From the NCBI GenBank assembly GCA_002842215.1, contig PHCC01000008.1, positions 124,001-188,000 of the forward strand: a stretch of DNA of 64,000 nt. Direction: 5' to 3'. Each line of letters starts with the position of its first letter. The stretch's first letter is position 1. The notes below the pieces were generated by a model, which had not been told where the DNA came from, ran no database searches, and saw only the letters and a list, made by a program, of their open reading frames with translations. Below are positions 44,350-56,263 of the stretch, one piece after another. The translations under genes and the position numbers were made by a program. This DNA comes from Betaproteobacteria bacterium HGW-Betaproteobacteria-9 (GTDB lineage Bacteria; Pseudomonadota; Gammaproteobacteria; Burkholderiales; Burkholderiaceae_C).

Positions 44350-46311
44350 TCAGTGGTGGGCGGCGAGTGCTTTCGCAATTTTCCCGCGCTTGACGGTGGC
44401 GCGCGGCACGGGCTGCGGCAGGTGCTCGAACCAGCGCCGCACGTCGTCTTCCACGCACAGGCCGTGCATGTAGTTGTAGATCGCCTTGCGCAGGCCCTGG
44501 CCGAGCGCGTCGTGGTCGGTGCCGGTCGGGTCGATGAAGCCGATGTCGTTTTTGGCGAAGCTCACTGGCGGCAGCGGGATCAGCTCGATGCCGTAAGCCG
44601 TCGGGTCCATGCCCACGGGCGAATGCACGGTGCAGCTGAAGCGGTGGAAAAAGCCGCTCTGGATGCAGCCGGCCTCGAACAGCTGGCGCACGTATTCGAG
44701 CGCGTCCACCGTGTCCTGCAGCGTCTGCGTGGGAAAGCCGTACATCAGGTAGGCGTGCACCAGGATGCCGGCGTCGGAAAAGCCCTTGGTCACGCGCGCC
44801 ACCTGCTCAACGCTCACGCCTTTTTTCATCAGGTTGAGCAGGCGGTCGCTCGCCACTTCGAGGCCGCCGCTCATGGCGATGCAGCCGCTTTGTGCGAGCA
44901 GCTCGGCGAGTTCCGGGGTGAAGGTTTTTTCGAAGCGGATGTTGCCCCACCAAGAGATGTTGAGTTCGCGACGGATCAGCTCTTCGGCCAGCGCCTTCAA
45001 AGCCTTGGGCGGAGCGGCTTCGTCCACAAAGTGAAACCCGGTCTGACCGGTCTCTTCCACGATCTGCTGGATGCGGTCGGCCAGCTTCTCGGCCGTGGCG
45101 GTCTCGTAGCGGCCGATGTAGTCGAGGCTCACGTCGCAGAAGCTGCACTTCTTCCAGTAGCAGCCGTGCGCCACGGTGAGCTTGTTCCAGCGGCCGTCGC
45201 TCCACAGGCGGTGCATGGGGTTGAGCATGTCCAGCAGGCTCAGGTAACGGTCCAGCGGCAGGCCGTCCCAGGTGGGCGTGCCCACGTCTTCAAACGGGAT
45301 GTCGGGCTCGGCGAAGTTGATGTAGCGCACGGCACCCGCGTTCACTCCCTCTCCCTCTCCCTCTGGGAGAGGGTCGGGGTGAGGGCTCTCCCGCACGAAC
45401 GTCCGCTGCAGCCGCTGTCGCCCACGTTGCCCATGAAGGTGCTCGATCAGCGAGAGCACCGGGCGCTCGCCAGCGTCCAGCGTCACGAAATCCACAAAGT
45501 CAAAGACCCGTGGGTCAGACAACTCGCGCAGTTCGGTGTTCACAAAGCCGCCGCCCAGCGCAATGCGGATGTGCGGGTTGTGTGTCTTGATGGTCTGCGC
45601 GATGCGAAAGGCCGCATACACCGAACCCGGGAACGGCACCGAGAGCAGCACCAGCGCCGGCTGGTGGCGGTGGATGGCAGAGAGCGTCAGGTCGCTCAGC
45701 AGCTCGTCCACCAGCGTCGGCGGCGCGGCCAGCGCGGCGGCCAGCGGGTCGAAGCTGGGCTGGCTGCTGGCCAGCGACTCGGCGTAGCGCACGAACTCGA
45801 AGCGCTCATCCACCGCGTCGCGCAGCACGTCGGCCAGGTCGTTGAGGTAGAGCGTGCAGAGGTGGCGCGCCTTGTCCTGCACACCGAGCGCGCCGAAGGC
45901 CCAGGCCAGCGGGTCGCCGCTGCCGTCGTCCACATACGCGTCGAGCGCCGAGAAGCGCGGACCTTCGGGCAGGAGGCCACGCGCGGCGATGCGGTGGGCC
46001 AGCGTCGAGTCGCGCCCTTGCAGGTAGGCGATGGCCGGTCCGATGGTGCTGCGGTAGTGGTCGAACTGGTCGAGGAAGGCGTGCACGCTGCCCGAGCGTT
46101 GCGCCTCGGGCTGGGCCAGCGCCCGGCCGCGCACGGACTCCAGCCCGGCGGGCGTGAACAGTTTCAGGACCAGCGCCAGCGCCAGGTCTTCCTGCACAGC
46201 ATCGATGCCGCGCGAACGCAGGAAACCGGTGAGGTAGGCGGTGGAGGGGTAGGGCGTGTTGAGCTGCGTCATCGGGGGGATGAGGCTCAGCACGCGGAAG
46301 TTCGTGGGCAT
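44350..46311 (-). CDS. B12-binding-domain radical SAM protein
   Basis: 653 residues. N-terminal B12-binding-like region (LSLIPPMTQLNTPYPSTAYL; ALVLLSVPFPGSVYAAFRIA; IALGGGFVNTEL), a radical SAM domain with cluster cysteines C384, C389 and C392 (CX4CX2C, GCYWKKCSFCD), and a SPASM-less C-terminal part. The substrate is unknown. Residues about 307-321 (ESPHPDPLPEGEGE) are encoded by a dispersed palindromic repeat inserted between the two domains without breaking the frame. ATG 46311. Confidence 0.85.
   Translation of the reverse strand: MPTNFRVLSLIPPMTQLNTPYPSTAYLTGFLRSRGIDAVQEDLALALVLKLFTPAGLESVRGRALAQPEAQRSGSVHAFLDQFDHYRSTIGPAIAYLQGRDSTLAHRIAARGLLPEGPRFSALDAYVDDGSGDPLAWAFGALGVQDKARHLCTLYLNDLADVLRDAVDERFEFVRYAESLASSQPSFDPLAAALAAPPTLVDELLSDLTLSAIHRHQPALVLLSVPFPGSVYAAFRIAQTIKTHNPHIRIALGGGFVNTELRELSDPRVFDFVDFVTLDAGERPVLSLIEHLHGQRGRQRLQRTFVRESPHPDPLPEGEGEGVNAGAVRYINFAEPDIPFEDVGTPTWDGLPLDRYLSLLDMLNPMHRLWSDGRWNKLTVAHGCYWKKCSFCDVSLDYIGRYETATAEKLADRIQQIVEETGQTGFHFVDEAAPPKALKALAEELIRRELNISWWGNIRFEKTFTPELAELLAQSGCIAMSGGLEVASDRLLNLMKKGVSVEQVARVTKGFSDAGILVHAYLMYGFPTQTLQDTVDALEYVRQLFEAGCIQSGFFHRFSCTVHSPVGMDPTAYGIELIPLPPVSFAKNDIGFIDPTGTDHDALGQGLRKAIYNYMHGLCVEDDVRRWFEHLPQPVPRATVKRGKIAKALAAHH
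45344..45395. repeat. Dispersed CCCTCTCCC/GGGAGAGGG palindrome inside a coding region
   Basis: ctccctctgggagaggg with a following tcggggtgaggg, the common proteobacterial palindromic unit. Here it lies in frame in the linker of the radical SAM protein and specifies PHPDPLPEGEGE on the coding strand. Confidence 0.8.
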
Positions 46312-46383
46312 GCGCGTGAGGGAGAGTTTCTCGGGAGCTTAGCCCAGAAGAAAACCGATAAAGCCATCGGTGCGCCATGACCC

Positions 46384-46534
46384 TTCAAGGCTGCCGTGGA
46401 ACCGGCTCCGCTGGGCCACAGGCTGTATAGAGCCTCCGGCGCGAAACGCCCCCATTCCAGGGTGCGGTGGAACCGGCTTAGCCGGGCCACTCGCATCGCC
46501 CCCTGGGGGGTGACGCCGAAGGCGGCGCGGGGGG
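46384..46534 (-). repeat. Dispersed GC-rich palindromic repeats, two copies (one partial)
   Basis: A partial unit (gtggaaccggctccgctggg) at 46396 and a full unit (ggtggaaccggcttagccgg, then ccccctggggggtgacgc and ggcggcgcgggggg) at 46462-46534, ending directly at the serine ammonia-lyase stop codon. Same family as 1555 and 10600. Confidence 0.72.
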
Positions 46535-46535
46535 A

Positions 46536-47924
46536 TCAACACTCCACGATGTTCACCGCCAGCCCGCCGCGCGAGGTTTCCTTGTATTTGGTCTTCATGT
46601 CGGCGCCGGTCTCGCGCATGGTCTTGATGACCTTGTCCAGGCTGACGTGGTGCACGCCATCGCCGCGCATCGCCATGCGCGCGGCGTTGATGGCCTTGAC
46701 CGAGGCGATGGCGTTGCGCTCGATGCAGGGGATCTGCACCAGGCCGCCCACCGGGTCGCAGGTCAGGCCCAGGTGGTGTTCCATGCCGATCTCGGCCGCG
46801 TTCTCCACCTGCTCGGGCGTGCCGCCGAGTACCGCGCAGAGCGCGCCCGCCGCCATGGAGCAGGCCACGCCCACCTCACCCTGGCAACCCACCTCGGCGC
46901 CGCTGATGCTGGCGTTCTCCTTGTAGAGGATGCCGATGGCCGCGGCGGTAAGCAGGAAGTCCACCACGCCGTCGTCCGTTGAACCGGGCACGAAGCGGCG
47001 GTAGTAATGCAGCACGGCGGGCACGATGCCGGCCGCGCCGTTGGTGGGCGCCGTGACCACGCGGCCGCCAGCGGCGTTTTCTTCGTTGACCGCCAGTGCG
47101 TAGAGGTTGACCCAGTCGAGCACAGCCAGCGGGTCGGTCAGCGCCTTCTCGGGGTGGGTCGTCAGGTCGGTGTAGAGGCCGGGCGCCCGGCGCCGCACTT
47201 TGAAGCCGCCGGGTAGCAGGCCCTCGGCCGTGCAGCCGCGGCGCACGCAGGCCTGCATCACGTCCCAGAGGCGCAGCAGCCCGGCGCGCACCTCGACGTC
47301 GCTGCGCCAGTGCCGCTCGTTGGCGCGCATCACCCCGGCGACGGACAGGCCGTGTTCGCGGCAGCGCTGCAGCAGTTCGTCGCCGGTGCGAAACGGGATG
47401 GGCAGTTGCGTGGCGTCGGGCGCGATCACCTTCTGCCGCTGGCCATCGGCCATGACCTCCTCGCTCACCACGAAGCCGCCACCCACCGAATAGAAGGTGC
47501 GTTCGGACAGCACCGCGCCCGCTGCGTCCCAGGCGCTCAGGCGCATGCCGTTGGCGTGCAGCGGGAGGGCCTGGCGGTGCAGGGTCAGATCCTCGCGGTC
47601 GGCCCAGTCGATGGTGTGCGTGCCCATCAGCGGCATGCGCCCCTGTTCGCGGATGGCGCGCACGGTGGGTTCGACCGATTCGATGGGCACCGATTCCGGC
47701 TCGTGGCCGCACAGGCCGAGCAGCACCGCCTTGTCGCTGCCGTGGCCGCGGCCGGTGGCGCCCAGCGAGCCGTACAGGCCCACCTGCACCCGCGCCACCG
47801 CCGGCAGCAGGCCGGCGGTCTCCAGCCCGTGCGCGAACAGGCGCGCCGCGCGCATGGGGCCGACGGTGTGCGAGCTGCTGGGCCCGATGCCGATCTTGAA
47901 AAGGTCGAAAGCCGATACCGCCAT
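46536..47924 (-). CDS. sdaA: L-serine ammonia-lyase (4Fe-4S)
   Basis: 462 residues, single-chain form with beta domain first and alpha domain second. Deaminates L-serine to pyruvate. Markers: [20 protein letters not shown] at the start, [26 protein letters not shown], and the cluster cysteines in [11 protein letters not shown] and [11 protein letters not shown] plus [13 protein letters not shown] 47924. It lies 41 bp behind dadA, downstream of a glycine riboswitch, so serine made from glycine can be drained to pyruvate. Confidence 0.96.
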   Translation of the reverse strand: MAVSAFDLFKIGIGPSSSHTVGPMRAARLFAHGLETAGLLPAVARVQVGLYGSLGATGRGHGSDKAVLLGLCGHEPESVPIESVEPTVRAIREQGRMPLMGTHTIDWADREDLTLHRQALPLHANGMRLSAWDAAGAVLSERTFYSVGGGFVVSEEVMADGQRQKVIAPDATQLPIPFRTGDELLQRCREHGLSVAGVMRANERHWRSDVEVRAGLLRLWDVMQACVRRGCTAEGLLPGGFKVRRRAPGLYTDLTTHPEKALTDPLAVLDWVNLYALAVNEENAAGGRVVTAPTNGAAGIVPAVLHYYRRFVPGSTDDGVVDFLLTAAAIGILYKENASISGAEVGCQGEVGVACSMAAGALCAVLGGTPEQVENAAEIGMEHHLGLTCDPVGGLVQIPCIERNAIASVKAINAARMAMRGDGVHHVSLDKVIKTMRETGADMKTKYKETSRGGLAVNIVEC

Positions 47925-47965
47925 GCGTGTTTCCTGGTTGTTGTTGTGGTGGTGTTGTGTGTGCG

Positions 47966-49225
47966 TCAGGCCAGCGCGGGCCGGGCCACGCCGCGACCCG
48001 AGCGCGCATCTTCCCACTGCGCCACGTGCCCCGCCAGCTGGTGCGCGGTGATGGCCGAGAGCGTCCAGCCCAGGTGGCCGTGGCCGGTGTTGTAGAACAC
48101 ATTGGGCAGGCGGCCGGGGCCGACGCGGGGCAGCATGTCCGGCATCATGGGTCGAAGACCGGCCCAAGGCTCGACACGGCGCGTGCTCACGCCCGGGAAG
48201 CACTGGTTGACCCAGTCCACCAGCGGCTTGATGCGGTCGGCGCGGATGTCGCGGTTGAAGCCGTTGAACTCGGCCGTGCCGGCCACGCGGAAGCGGTCCA
48301 CGCCCAGGCGGCTGGTGACCAGCTTGGTCTCGTCGTCCAGCAGGCTCACGTTCGGCGCGGCCGCCTGGCTCTGCTCGTCGTTCAGCATCACCGTGATCGA
48401 GTAGCCCTTGACCGGATACACATTGAGCCGGTCACCCAGCTGCGCGCCGATGGCGCGGCTGTGCACGCCGGCGCACACCACCACCGCATCGGCGCTCACC
48501 ACTTCGCCGTCGGCCAACGTGACGTGGGCGGTCTGGCCGGTGCTCTGCACACGCGCCACGGCGCGGCCGGTCAGCAGGCGCACACCACGGCGTTCGCAGG
48601 CCTGGCTCATGCCGTGGGTGTACTTGTGGATGTCGCCGGTGCTGTCGCTCTCGGTGTAGTAACCGCCGTAGTACTCGCCGGCCAGCGTGGGTTCGATGGC
48701 GCGCATCTCGTCGGGTGTGACGGCGCGGCGCGGCAGGCCGCCTTCGGCCAGCAGTTTCGAGACCTCGCCCGCGTGGTCGAAACCGGCCTTGTCGCGGTAG
48801 ATGTGCAGGATGCCCTGCTTCTTGAGGTCGAAATCGATGCCCTCGGCCTGCGCCCAGCCAAACAGGTGCTCGCGCGCGGCAATCGCCAGCTTCGCGGTGG
48901 CGATGGTGTTCTCGCGGTACTTCGGAATGGCGGCCGCGAATTCGGCGAACCAGGAGAGCTTGTGCCAGCTCGGCTTGGGGTTGACCAGCAGCGGCGCGTC
49001 GGCCTTGAGCATCCACTTGATGCCCTTGAGCAGGGTGGACGGGTGGGTCCAGGTTTCGGCGTTGGAGGCCGACAGCTGCCCGCCGTTGGCGTGGCTGGTT
49101 TCCATGCCGGCGTAGCGGTGCTGTTCGATCAGGGTGACGTCGTGACCTTCGCAGGACAGGGCGTAGGCGCTGGTGACGCCGGTGATGCCGCCGCCGATGA
49201 CGATGATGTGCGTGGACTGGGCCAT
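47966..49225 (-). CDS. dadA: D-amino acid dehydrogenase (FAD)
   Basis: 419 residues. FAD-binding [19 protein letters not shown] at the N-terminus, DAO domain, and the C-terminal [18 protein letters not shown]. Membrane-associated dehydrogenase oxidising D-amino acids to keto acids. Control by a tandem glycine riboswitch implies that glycine is an inducer and perhaps a substrate. ATG 49225 with GAGAGATT upstream. Confidence 0.93.
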   Translation of the reverse strand: MAQSTHIIVIGGGITGVTSAYALSCEGHDVTLIEQHRYAGMETSHANGGQLSASNAETWTHPSTLLKGIKWMLKADAPLLVNPKPSWHKLSWFAEFAAAIPKYRENTIATAKLAIAAREHLFGWAQAEGIDFDLKKQGILHIYRDKAGFDHAGEVSKLLAEGGLPRRAVTPDEMRAIEPTLAGEYYGGYYTESDSTGDIHKYTHGMSQACERRGVRLLTGRAVARVQSTGQTAHVTLADGEVVSADAVVVCAGVHSRAIGAQLGDRLNVYPVKGYSITVMLNDEQSQAAAPNVSLLDDETKLVTSRLGVDRFRVAGTAEFNGFNRDIRADRIKPLVDWVNQCFPGVSTRRVEPWAGLRPMMPDMLPRVGPGRLPNVFYNTGHGHLGWTLSAITAHQLAGHVAQWEDARSGRGVARPALA

Positions 49226-49265
49226 GGGAATCTCTCTGGAAAGGCCGTCAAACAGGGATGGACAC

Positions 49266-49496
49266 GGTCCGCACACCGTGTGCGGACCATGACCCCCTCT
49301 GTTTGTGACCTGAGAGATTCACCCGCCGGGTGGGCGGGCTTGCTCCTGCGGTGGGCCGGGGGACGAGTCCCGGCCACTCTTCAGAGTGTTGCGCTGAGTG
49401 CGCGCTGAACGCCGATCGGTCCTTTTGCCTGAGAGTTTCCGGGGCGGTTGCTCCTTCGGCGCCGGTTCCCCTGTGGGGCCGGTCTCTCCCGATCAG
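49266..49496 (-). promoter_or_regulatory. Tandem glycine riboswitch in front of dadA-sdaA
   Basis: On the minus strand two glycine aptamers in series. Aptamer 1 (about 49410-49496) has gatcgggagagacc, gccgaaggagcaaccgcc, ctctcaggcaaaaggacc. Aptamer 2 (about 49290-49390) has gaagagtggccgg, gcaggagcaagcccgcc and atctctcaggtcac. A perfect 9-bp hairpin (49266-49288) lies between aptamer 2 and the dadA start and is the likely expression platform; it has no T run, so control may be at translation. Confidence 0.93.
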
Positions 49497-49509
49497 CGGA
49501 AGAAGGCGC

Positions 49510-50508
49510 TTATTGTGCCTGCAGACCGATGGATTTGACGATGGCCCTGAACTGTTGGGTGCCATCGGCATAGGCCTTGTCGGCCTCGGCCAGCGTCTGC
49601 GGCTTGGGCAGCAGCTGGCTGTTGGCTTCCAGCGCGGCGTGCACCGCCGGGTCGCCCAGGGTGCCGGTGATGGCCTTGTGCAGTGCGGCCACCACGGGTT
49701 CGGGCGTGTCGCGCTTGACGAAGTAGCCGGTCCAGATCTTGAACGCGAAGTCCTTGAGCTGCTTGCTTTCGCTGATCGCGGGGTATTGCTTCACGCTGTC
49801 CAGCCGTTCGCTGTTGAGCATGGCCAGCACCTTGACGCGGCCGGTCTTGTGCATCTCGTCGTACTTCTTGCCGTAGGGCGCGAGGAAGAAATCCACCTGG
49901 CCGGCCATCAAATCTTGCTCGGCGGGGGCCGCTCCTTTGTAGGGCACGTGGATCATCGGGATGCCGGTGACCTTGGACAGGTGCTCGCCCAGCAGGTGGT
50001 AGAACGAACCGGGGCCGACGCTGGCGAAGGTCAGCGGCTTGCCGTCTTTCGCGGCCTTGCGCGCGTGGTCCACAAACTCGTCCACGGTGTTGACCGGCAG
50101 GTCCTTTTTGGCCAGGAAGGCGATCTGCGCGGTGGCGATCATCTGCACCAGGCGGAAGTCTTCGCTCTTGAACTTGATCGAGGAAATCGCCAGCGGCGCG
50201 AGGATCAGCTCGTTGGGCGAACCCTGGAACAACGTGTAGCCATCGGAGGGGCCGTTGAGCACCTTCTGCGCTGCGATGGAGCCGCTGGCGCCGCCCAGAT
50301 TTTCGATCACCACCGGCTGGCCCAATTGTTTGCCCAGCGTGACGTTAACCGAGCGCGCGATCACGTCCGACAGGCCGCCGGCCGGGTAGGGGACCATCAG
50401 GGTCACCGGCTTGGCTGGGAAGGTTTGGGCGATGGCGGTGCCGGTCAGGCCGAGGGCGGCCAATGCGGCGGCAGCGATGAGCGAGTGGATGCGGATGCGT
50501 GTGTTCAT
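49510..50508 (-). CDS. Bug-family (TctC) periplasmic solute-binding protein
   Basis: 332 residues. Signal peptide ending TGTAIA-Q, mature start TFPAKPVTLMVPYPAGGLSD, then VIENLGGASGSIAAQKV and the IHVPYKGAAPAEQDLMAGQV loop typical of the very large betaproteobacterial Bug family of tripartite tricarboxylate transport receptors. No TctA/TctB membrane genes adjacent. Begins 29 bp after the M20 amidohydrolase; the pair suggests uptake and cleavage of an acylated amino acid. Confidence 0.94.
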   Translation of the reverse strand: MNTRIRIHSLIAAAALAALGLTGTAIAQTFPAKPVTLMVPYPAGGLSDVIARSVNVTLGKQLGQPVVIENLGGASGSIAAQKVLNGPSDGYTLFQGSPNELILAPLAISSIKFKSEDFRLVQMIATAQIAFLAKKDLPVNTVDEFVDHARKAAKDGKPLTFASVGPGSFYHLLGEHLSKVTGIPMIHVPYKGAAPAEQDLMAGQVDFFLAPYGKKYDEMHKTGRVKVLAMLNSERLDSVKQYPAISESKQLKDFAFKIWTGYFVKRDTPEPVVAALHKAITGTLGDPAVHAALEANSQLLPKPQTLAEADKAYADGTQQFRAIVKSIGLQAQ

Positions 50509-50537
50509 GGGGTTGTCTCCGTTGTGGTTGTCGATGC

Positions 50538-51710
50538 TCAGGGGTTGGGGGAAAGCAGGTCCTGCACGAGCGCGATCCAGTAGGCCGCGCCGGGGGCGAT
50601 GTTCAGGTCGTTGAAGTCGTAGGCCGGGTTGTGCACCATGCAGGCGCCGGGTTCGCCGTCGGCGCCGTTGCCGATGAAGAGGTAGCTGCCCGGCACGCGT
50701 TCGAGCATGAAGGCGAAGTCCTCGCTGCCGCTGACCATCGGGCCCTGCGGGTTGATCTGCTCCGCGGGGAAGTGCTTCTGCGCCACCGCCAGCGCGCGGG
50801 CGGTCTGCTGCGCGTCGTTGACCAGCACCGCGTAGCCCGAGCGCCAGGCGATCTCGGCGCGCACGCCGAAGCTCTGGGCCTGCAGCTGCACCAGTTCGCG
50901 GATGCGCTGCTCCACGCTGCGCCGCACCTGCGGGTCCAGCGCGCGCACGCTGATCTCCAGCCGGGCGGAGGCCGGGATCACATTGTTCGCCTCGCCCGCG
51001 TGCACCGCACCGACCGTGACCACGGTCGGCTGCATCGGGTCCACATGGCGCGAGACCACAGTCTGCAGCGCCATGATCAGCGAGGCCGCAGCCACCACCA
51101 CGTCGGTGGTCTTGTGCGGCATGGCGCCGTGGCCACCGTAGCCGTGCAGGGTGACGGTGGCGTAGTCGGACGAGGCCATGGCCGGCCCGCTGCGGAATAC
51201 CAGCTGCCCCTGCGGCATGCCCGGCATGTTGTGCATGGCGAAGATGGCGTCGCAGGGGAAGCGCTCAAACAGGCCGTCTTCCATCATCTTCAGCGCGCCC
51301 CCGCCGCCTTCTTCGGCCGGCTGGAAGATCAGGTTCAGCGTGCCGTCGAAATCGCCTTGTGTGGCCAGGTGCTGCGCCGCCGCCAGCAGCATGGCGGTGT
51401 GGCCGTCGTGGCCGCAGGCGTGCATCACGCCGTGGGTGCAGCTGGCCCATGCCGCGCCCGTGGCCTCGGCGATGGGCAGCGCGTCCATGTCGGCGCGCAG
51501 GCCGAGGCTGCGGCCCGATGAGCCGCGTTTCAGTTGACCCACGACGCCGGTGCCGCCCAGGCCGGTCGTGACGGCGTAGCCCCAGGCGCCCAGCTGGGCC
51601 GCCACCAGCGCGGCGGTGCGGCGCTCGTTGAAGGCCAGCTCCGGGTGCTGGTGGATGTCGCGGCGCAGGCGGGTGAATGCCTGGATGGCGGCGTCACTGA
51701 GTCGTTCCAT
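50538..51710 (-). CDS. M20 family amidohydrolase (hippurate hydrolase type)
   Basis: 390 residues. Di-metal peptidase/amidohydrolase: DIHQHPELAFNE, LRADMDALPI, VMHACGHDGHTAML (C99, H101), QPAEEGGGGAL, and VSGSEDFAFMLERVPGSYLF. Cleaves N-acyl amino acids such as hippurate to benzoate and glycine in known members. ATG 51710 has AGGAG 8 bases upstream. Lies between a LysR regulator and the Bug gene. Glycine release would fit the surrounding glycine genes (inference). Confidence 0.92.
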   Translation of the reverse strand: MERLSDAAIQAFTRLRRDIHQHPELAFNERRTAALVAAQLGAWGYAVTTGLGGTGVVGQLKRGSSGRSLGLRADMDALPIAEATGAAWASCTHGVMHACGHDGHTAMLLAAAQHLATQGDFDGTLNLIFQPAEEGGGGALKMMEDGLFERFPCDAIFAMHNMPGMPQGQLVFRSGPAMASSDYATVTLHGYGGHGAMPHKTTDVVVAAASLIMALQTVVSRHVDPMQPTVVTVGAVHAGEANNVIPASARLEISVRALDPQVRRSVEQRIRELVQLQAQSFGVRAEIAWRSGYAVLVNDAQQTARALAVAQKHFPAEQINPQGPMVSGSEDFAFMLERVPGSYLFIGNGADGEPGACMVHNPAYDFNDLNIAPGAAYWIALVQDLLSPNP

Positions 51711-51816
51711 GCAAATCACTCCTGAAACATGAACTTTGTTGCATGTTAGGAAGGGCCTGAATTAAAGTCCAATGCATTGATAAGCAACAACCCATGACTT
51801 TGAATGGAGATTCGGG
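51711..51816. promoter_or_regulatory. M20/LysR divergent spacer
   Basis: A/T-rich 106 bp with a perfect palindrome caatgcattg (51771) and a wider catg...catg pair (51728/51742). The T-N11-A type sites expected for LysR binding are present but not distinctive. Confidence 0.35.
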
Positions 51817-52722
51817 ATGACCCTCGTGCAACTGAGGCACTTCGTGGTGTTGGCCGAGCTGGGGACCTTCGTGCAGGCGTCCAAGGCCCTGTACCTCACG
51901 CAGCCCGCGCTCACGCGCAGCATCCAGGGGTTGGAGGACGAGCTGGGTGGGCGCCTGTTCGACCGCCTGGGCCGGCGCATCGCGCTCACACCGTTCGGGC
52001 ACGAGGTGCTGCAACGCGCCCGGCGGCTGGTGAGCGATGCCGAAGCGCTCAAACAGACCGGCAAAGGCCTGCATGCGGGCCTGATCGGCACCCTGCGCGT
52101 GGGGCTGAGCTCGGCGCCCGGCGCCTTGTTGTCGACGCCGCTGATGCTGCACATGGCCGAACAACACCCCAAGCTGCAGCTGCAGATTTCACGCGGCAAC
52201 ACGGGGGTGCTGATCGATGCGCTGCGGGAGCAGTTGCTGGACGCCGCGGTGGTCGACGTGCGCTCGGTGCGGCCCTCGGCCGACCTGCAGATCGCGCTGA
52301 CCTTTGAGCTGGGGGCGGGTTTTCTGGTGCGGCCCGACCACCCGCTGGTCCAGCGCGGTCGGGCGGTCACCCTTGACGACGTGCTGGCCTACCCGGTGGC
52401 GTCCACGCCGCTGAGCGACGAAGTGGCGCGGCTGCTGATCGGGCGCTACGGCCCGCAGGCGAACCCCGACGACATGGTGACCTTGCGCTGCGACGAGACC
52501 TTGAGCATCGTCGAGGTGGCGCGGCGCAGCCACGCCATCGTGCTCACGGCGGACGTCGCGGCGCAAGGGCTGGTGCGGCTGGACATGACGCCACCGCTGG
52601 ACGCCACAGCGCGCTTTGGTCTGGTCACGCTGGCACAGCGCGAGGAGGCGCCCGCCCTGCGCATCCTGCGCGAGCAGTTGCCGACGTGGGTGGCGGGTTT
52701 CGGGACGCCAGCCGTGGCATGA
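51817..52722 (+). CDS. LysR-family transcriptional regulator
   Basis: 301 residues. HTH at 1-60 (LVQLRHFVVLAELGTFVQAS, LTQPALTRSIQGLEDELGGR) and a LysR substrate domain from about 90. ATG 51817 after GGAG. Divergent from the M20-Bug pair, its probable targets, and closed by a strong terminator shared with gcvP. Confidence 0.92.
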   Translation: MTLVQLRHFVVLAELGTFVQASKALYLTQPALTRSIQGLEDELGGRLFDRLGRRIALTPFGHEVLQRARRLVSDAEALKQTGKGLHAGLIGTLRVGLSSAPGALLSTPLMLHMAEQHPKLQLQISRGNTGVLIDALREQLLDAAVVDVRSVRPSADLQIALTFELGAGFLVRPDHPLVQRGRAVTLDDVLAYPVASTPLSDEVARLLIGRYGPQANPDDMVTLRCDETLSIVEVARRSHAIVLTADVAAQGLVRLDMTPPLDATARFGLVTLAQREEAPALRILREQLPTWVAGFGTPAVA

Positions 52723-52749
52723 AAAAAGGGCGCCACCGGCGCCCTTTTT
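52722..52749. terminator. Bidirectional terminator between LysR and gcvP
   Basis: aaaaaagggcgcc/ggcgcccttttt hairpin with a 2-4-base loop, flanked by A6 and T5, directly between two convergent stop codons. Confidence 0.93.
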
Positions 52750-52751
52750 CT

Positions 52752-55688
<2,937 letters not shown>

Positions 55689-55733
55689 GGGACGACCTTG
55701 TTGAAATAGTTGGATGTCAGCGGGTTTTGTCTT

Positions 55734-55858
55734 GCTCCTTCCCCCTCTGGGGGAAGGCTGGGATGGGGGTTCGGGTCTAGACGAGCGAACGTGGCGACCA
55801 GGCATCTTGGCACCACCGGCCCCCACCCCAACCCTCCCCCAGAGGGGGAGGGAGCACA
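55734..55858. repeat. MITE-like palindromic element between gcvH and gcvP
   Basis: Two copies of the ccctctgggggaagg / ccctcccccagaggg unit face each other at the ends (55738 and 55831), with gctgggatgggggt and gcccccaccccaacc next inside and about 60 bases between. The ends can pair to a long stem. Lies in the operon spacer and ends 3 bases from the gcvH stop. Confidence 0.7.
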
Positions 55859-55861
55859 AAC

Positions 55862-56227
55862 TCAAACTGCGAAAGCGGCGTAAGCGGTTTCGTCGAGCAG
55901 CGCGTCGAGCTGCGACGCGTCCGACAGCTTGACCTTGAAGAACCATCCTGCTCCCAGCGGGTCGCTGTTGGCCAGGGCCGGGTCGGCGCGCAGGGCCTCG
56001 TTCACTTCGGTGATGGTGCCGCTCACGGGCATGTACACGTCGGCGGCCGCCTTGACGGACTCGACCACGCCGGCCACGTCCTTCTGGGCCAGGGACTTGC
56101 CCACTTCGGGCAGGTCCACGAACACCACGTCGCCCAGCGCGTCCTGCGCGTGGTGGGTGATGCCGACGGTGGCGATGTCGCCGTCAACGCTGATCCATTC
56201 GTGGTCTTCGGTGTATTTTGTGGTCAT
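55862..56227 (-). CDS. gcvH: Glycine cleavage system H protein
   Basis: 121 residues, carries the lipoyl arm that shuttles the aminomethyl group. Lipoylated lysine is K59 in [16 protein letters not shown] 56227 after CGGAG. 36 bp after gcvT. Confidence 0.97.
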   Translation of the reverse strand: MTTKYTEDHEWISVDGDIATVGITHHAQDALGDVVFVDLPEVGKSLAQKDVAGVVESVKAAADVYMPVSGTITEVNEALRADPALANSDPLGAGWFFKVKLSDASQLDALLDETAYAAFAV

Positions 56228-56263
56228 GGTGGGCTCCGGTGAAGAAAGTTAGAAAGGGCTGAC

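Noticed and set aside
44248..46380. 710-codon plus-strand open frame
   Set aside because: Antisense shadow of the radical SAM and GST genes; no domain recognisable.
55689..55946. N-terminal extension of gcvP
   Set aside because: The extra 86 codons read through the palindromic repeat and part of gcvH; family alignment places the start at 55688.
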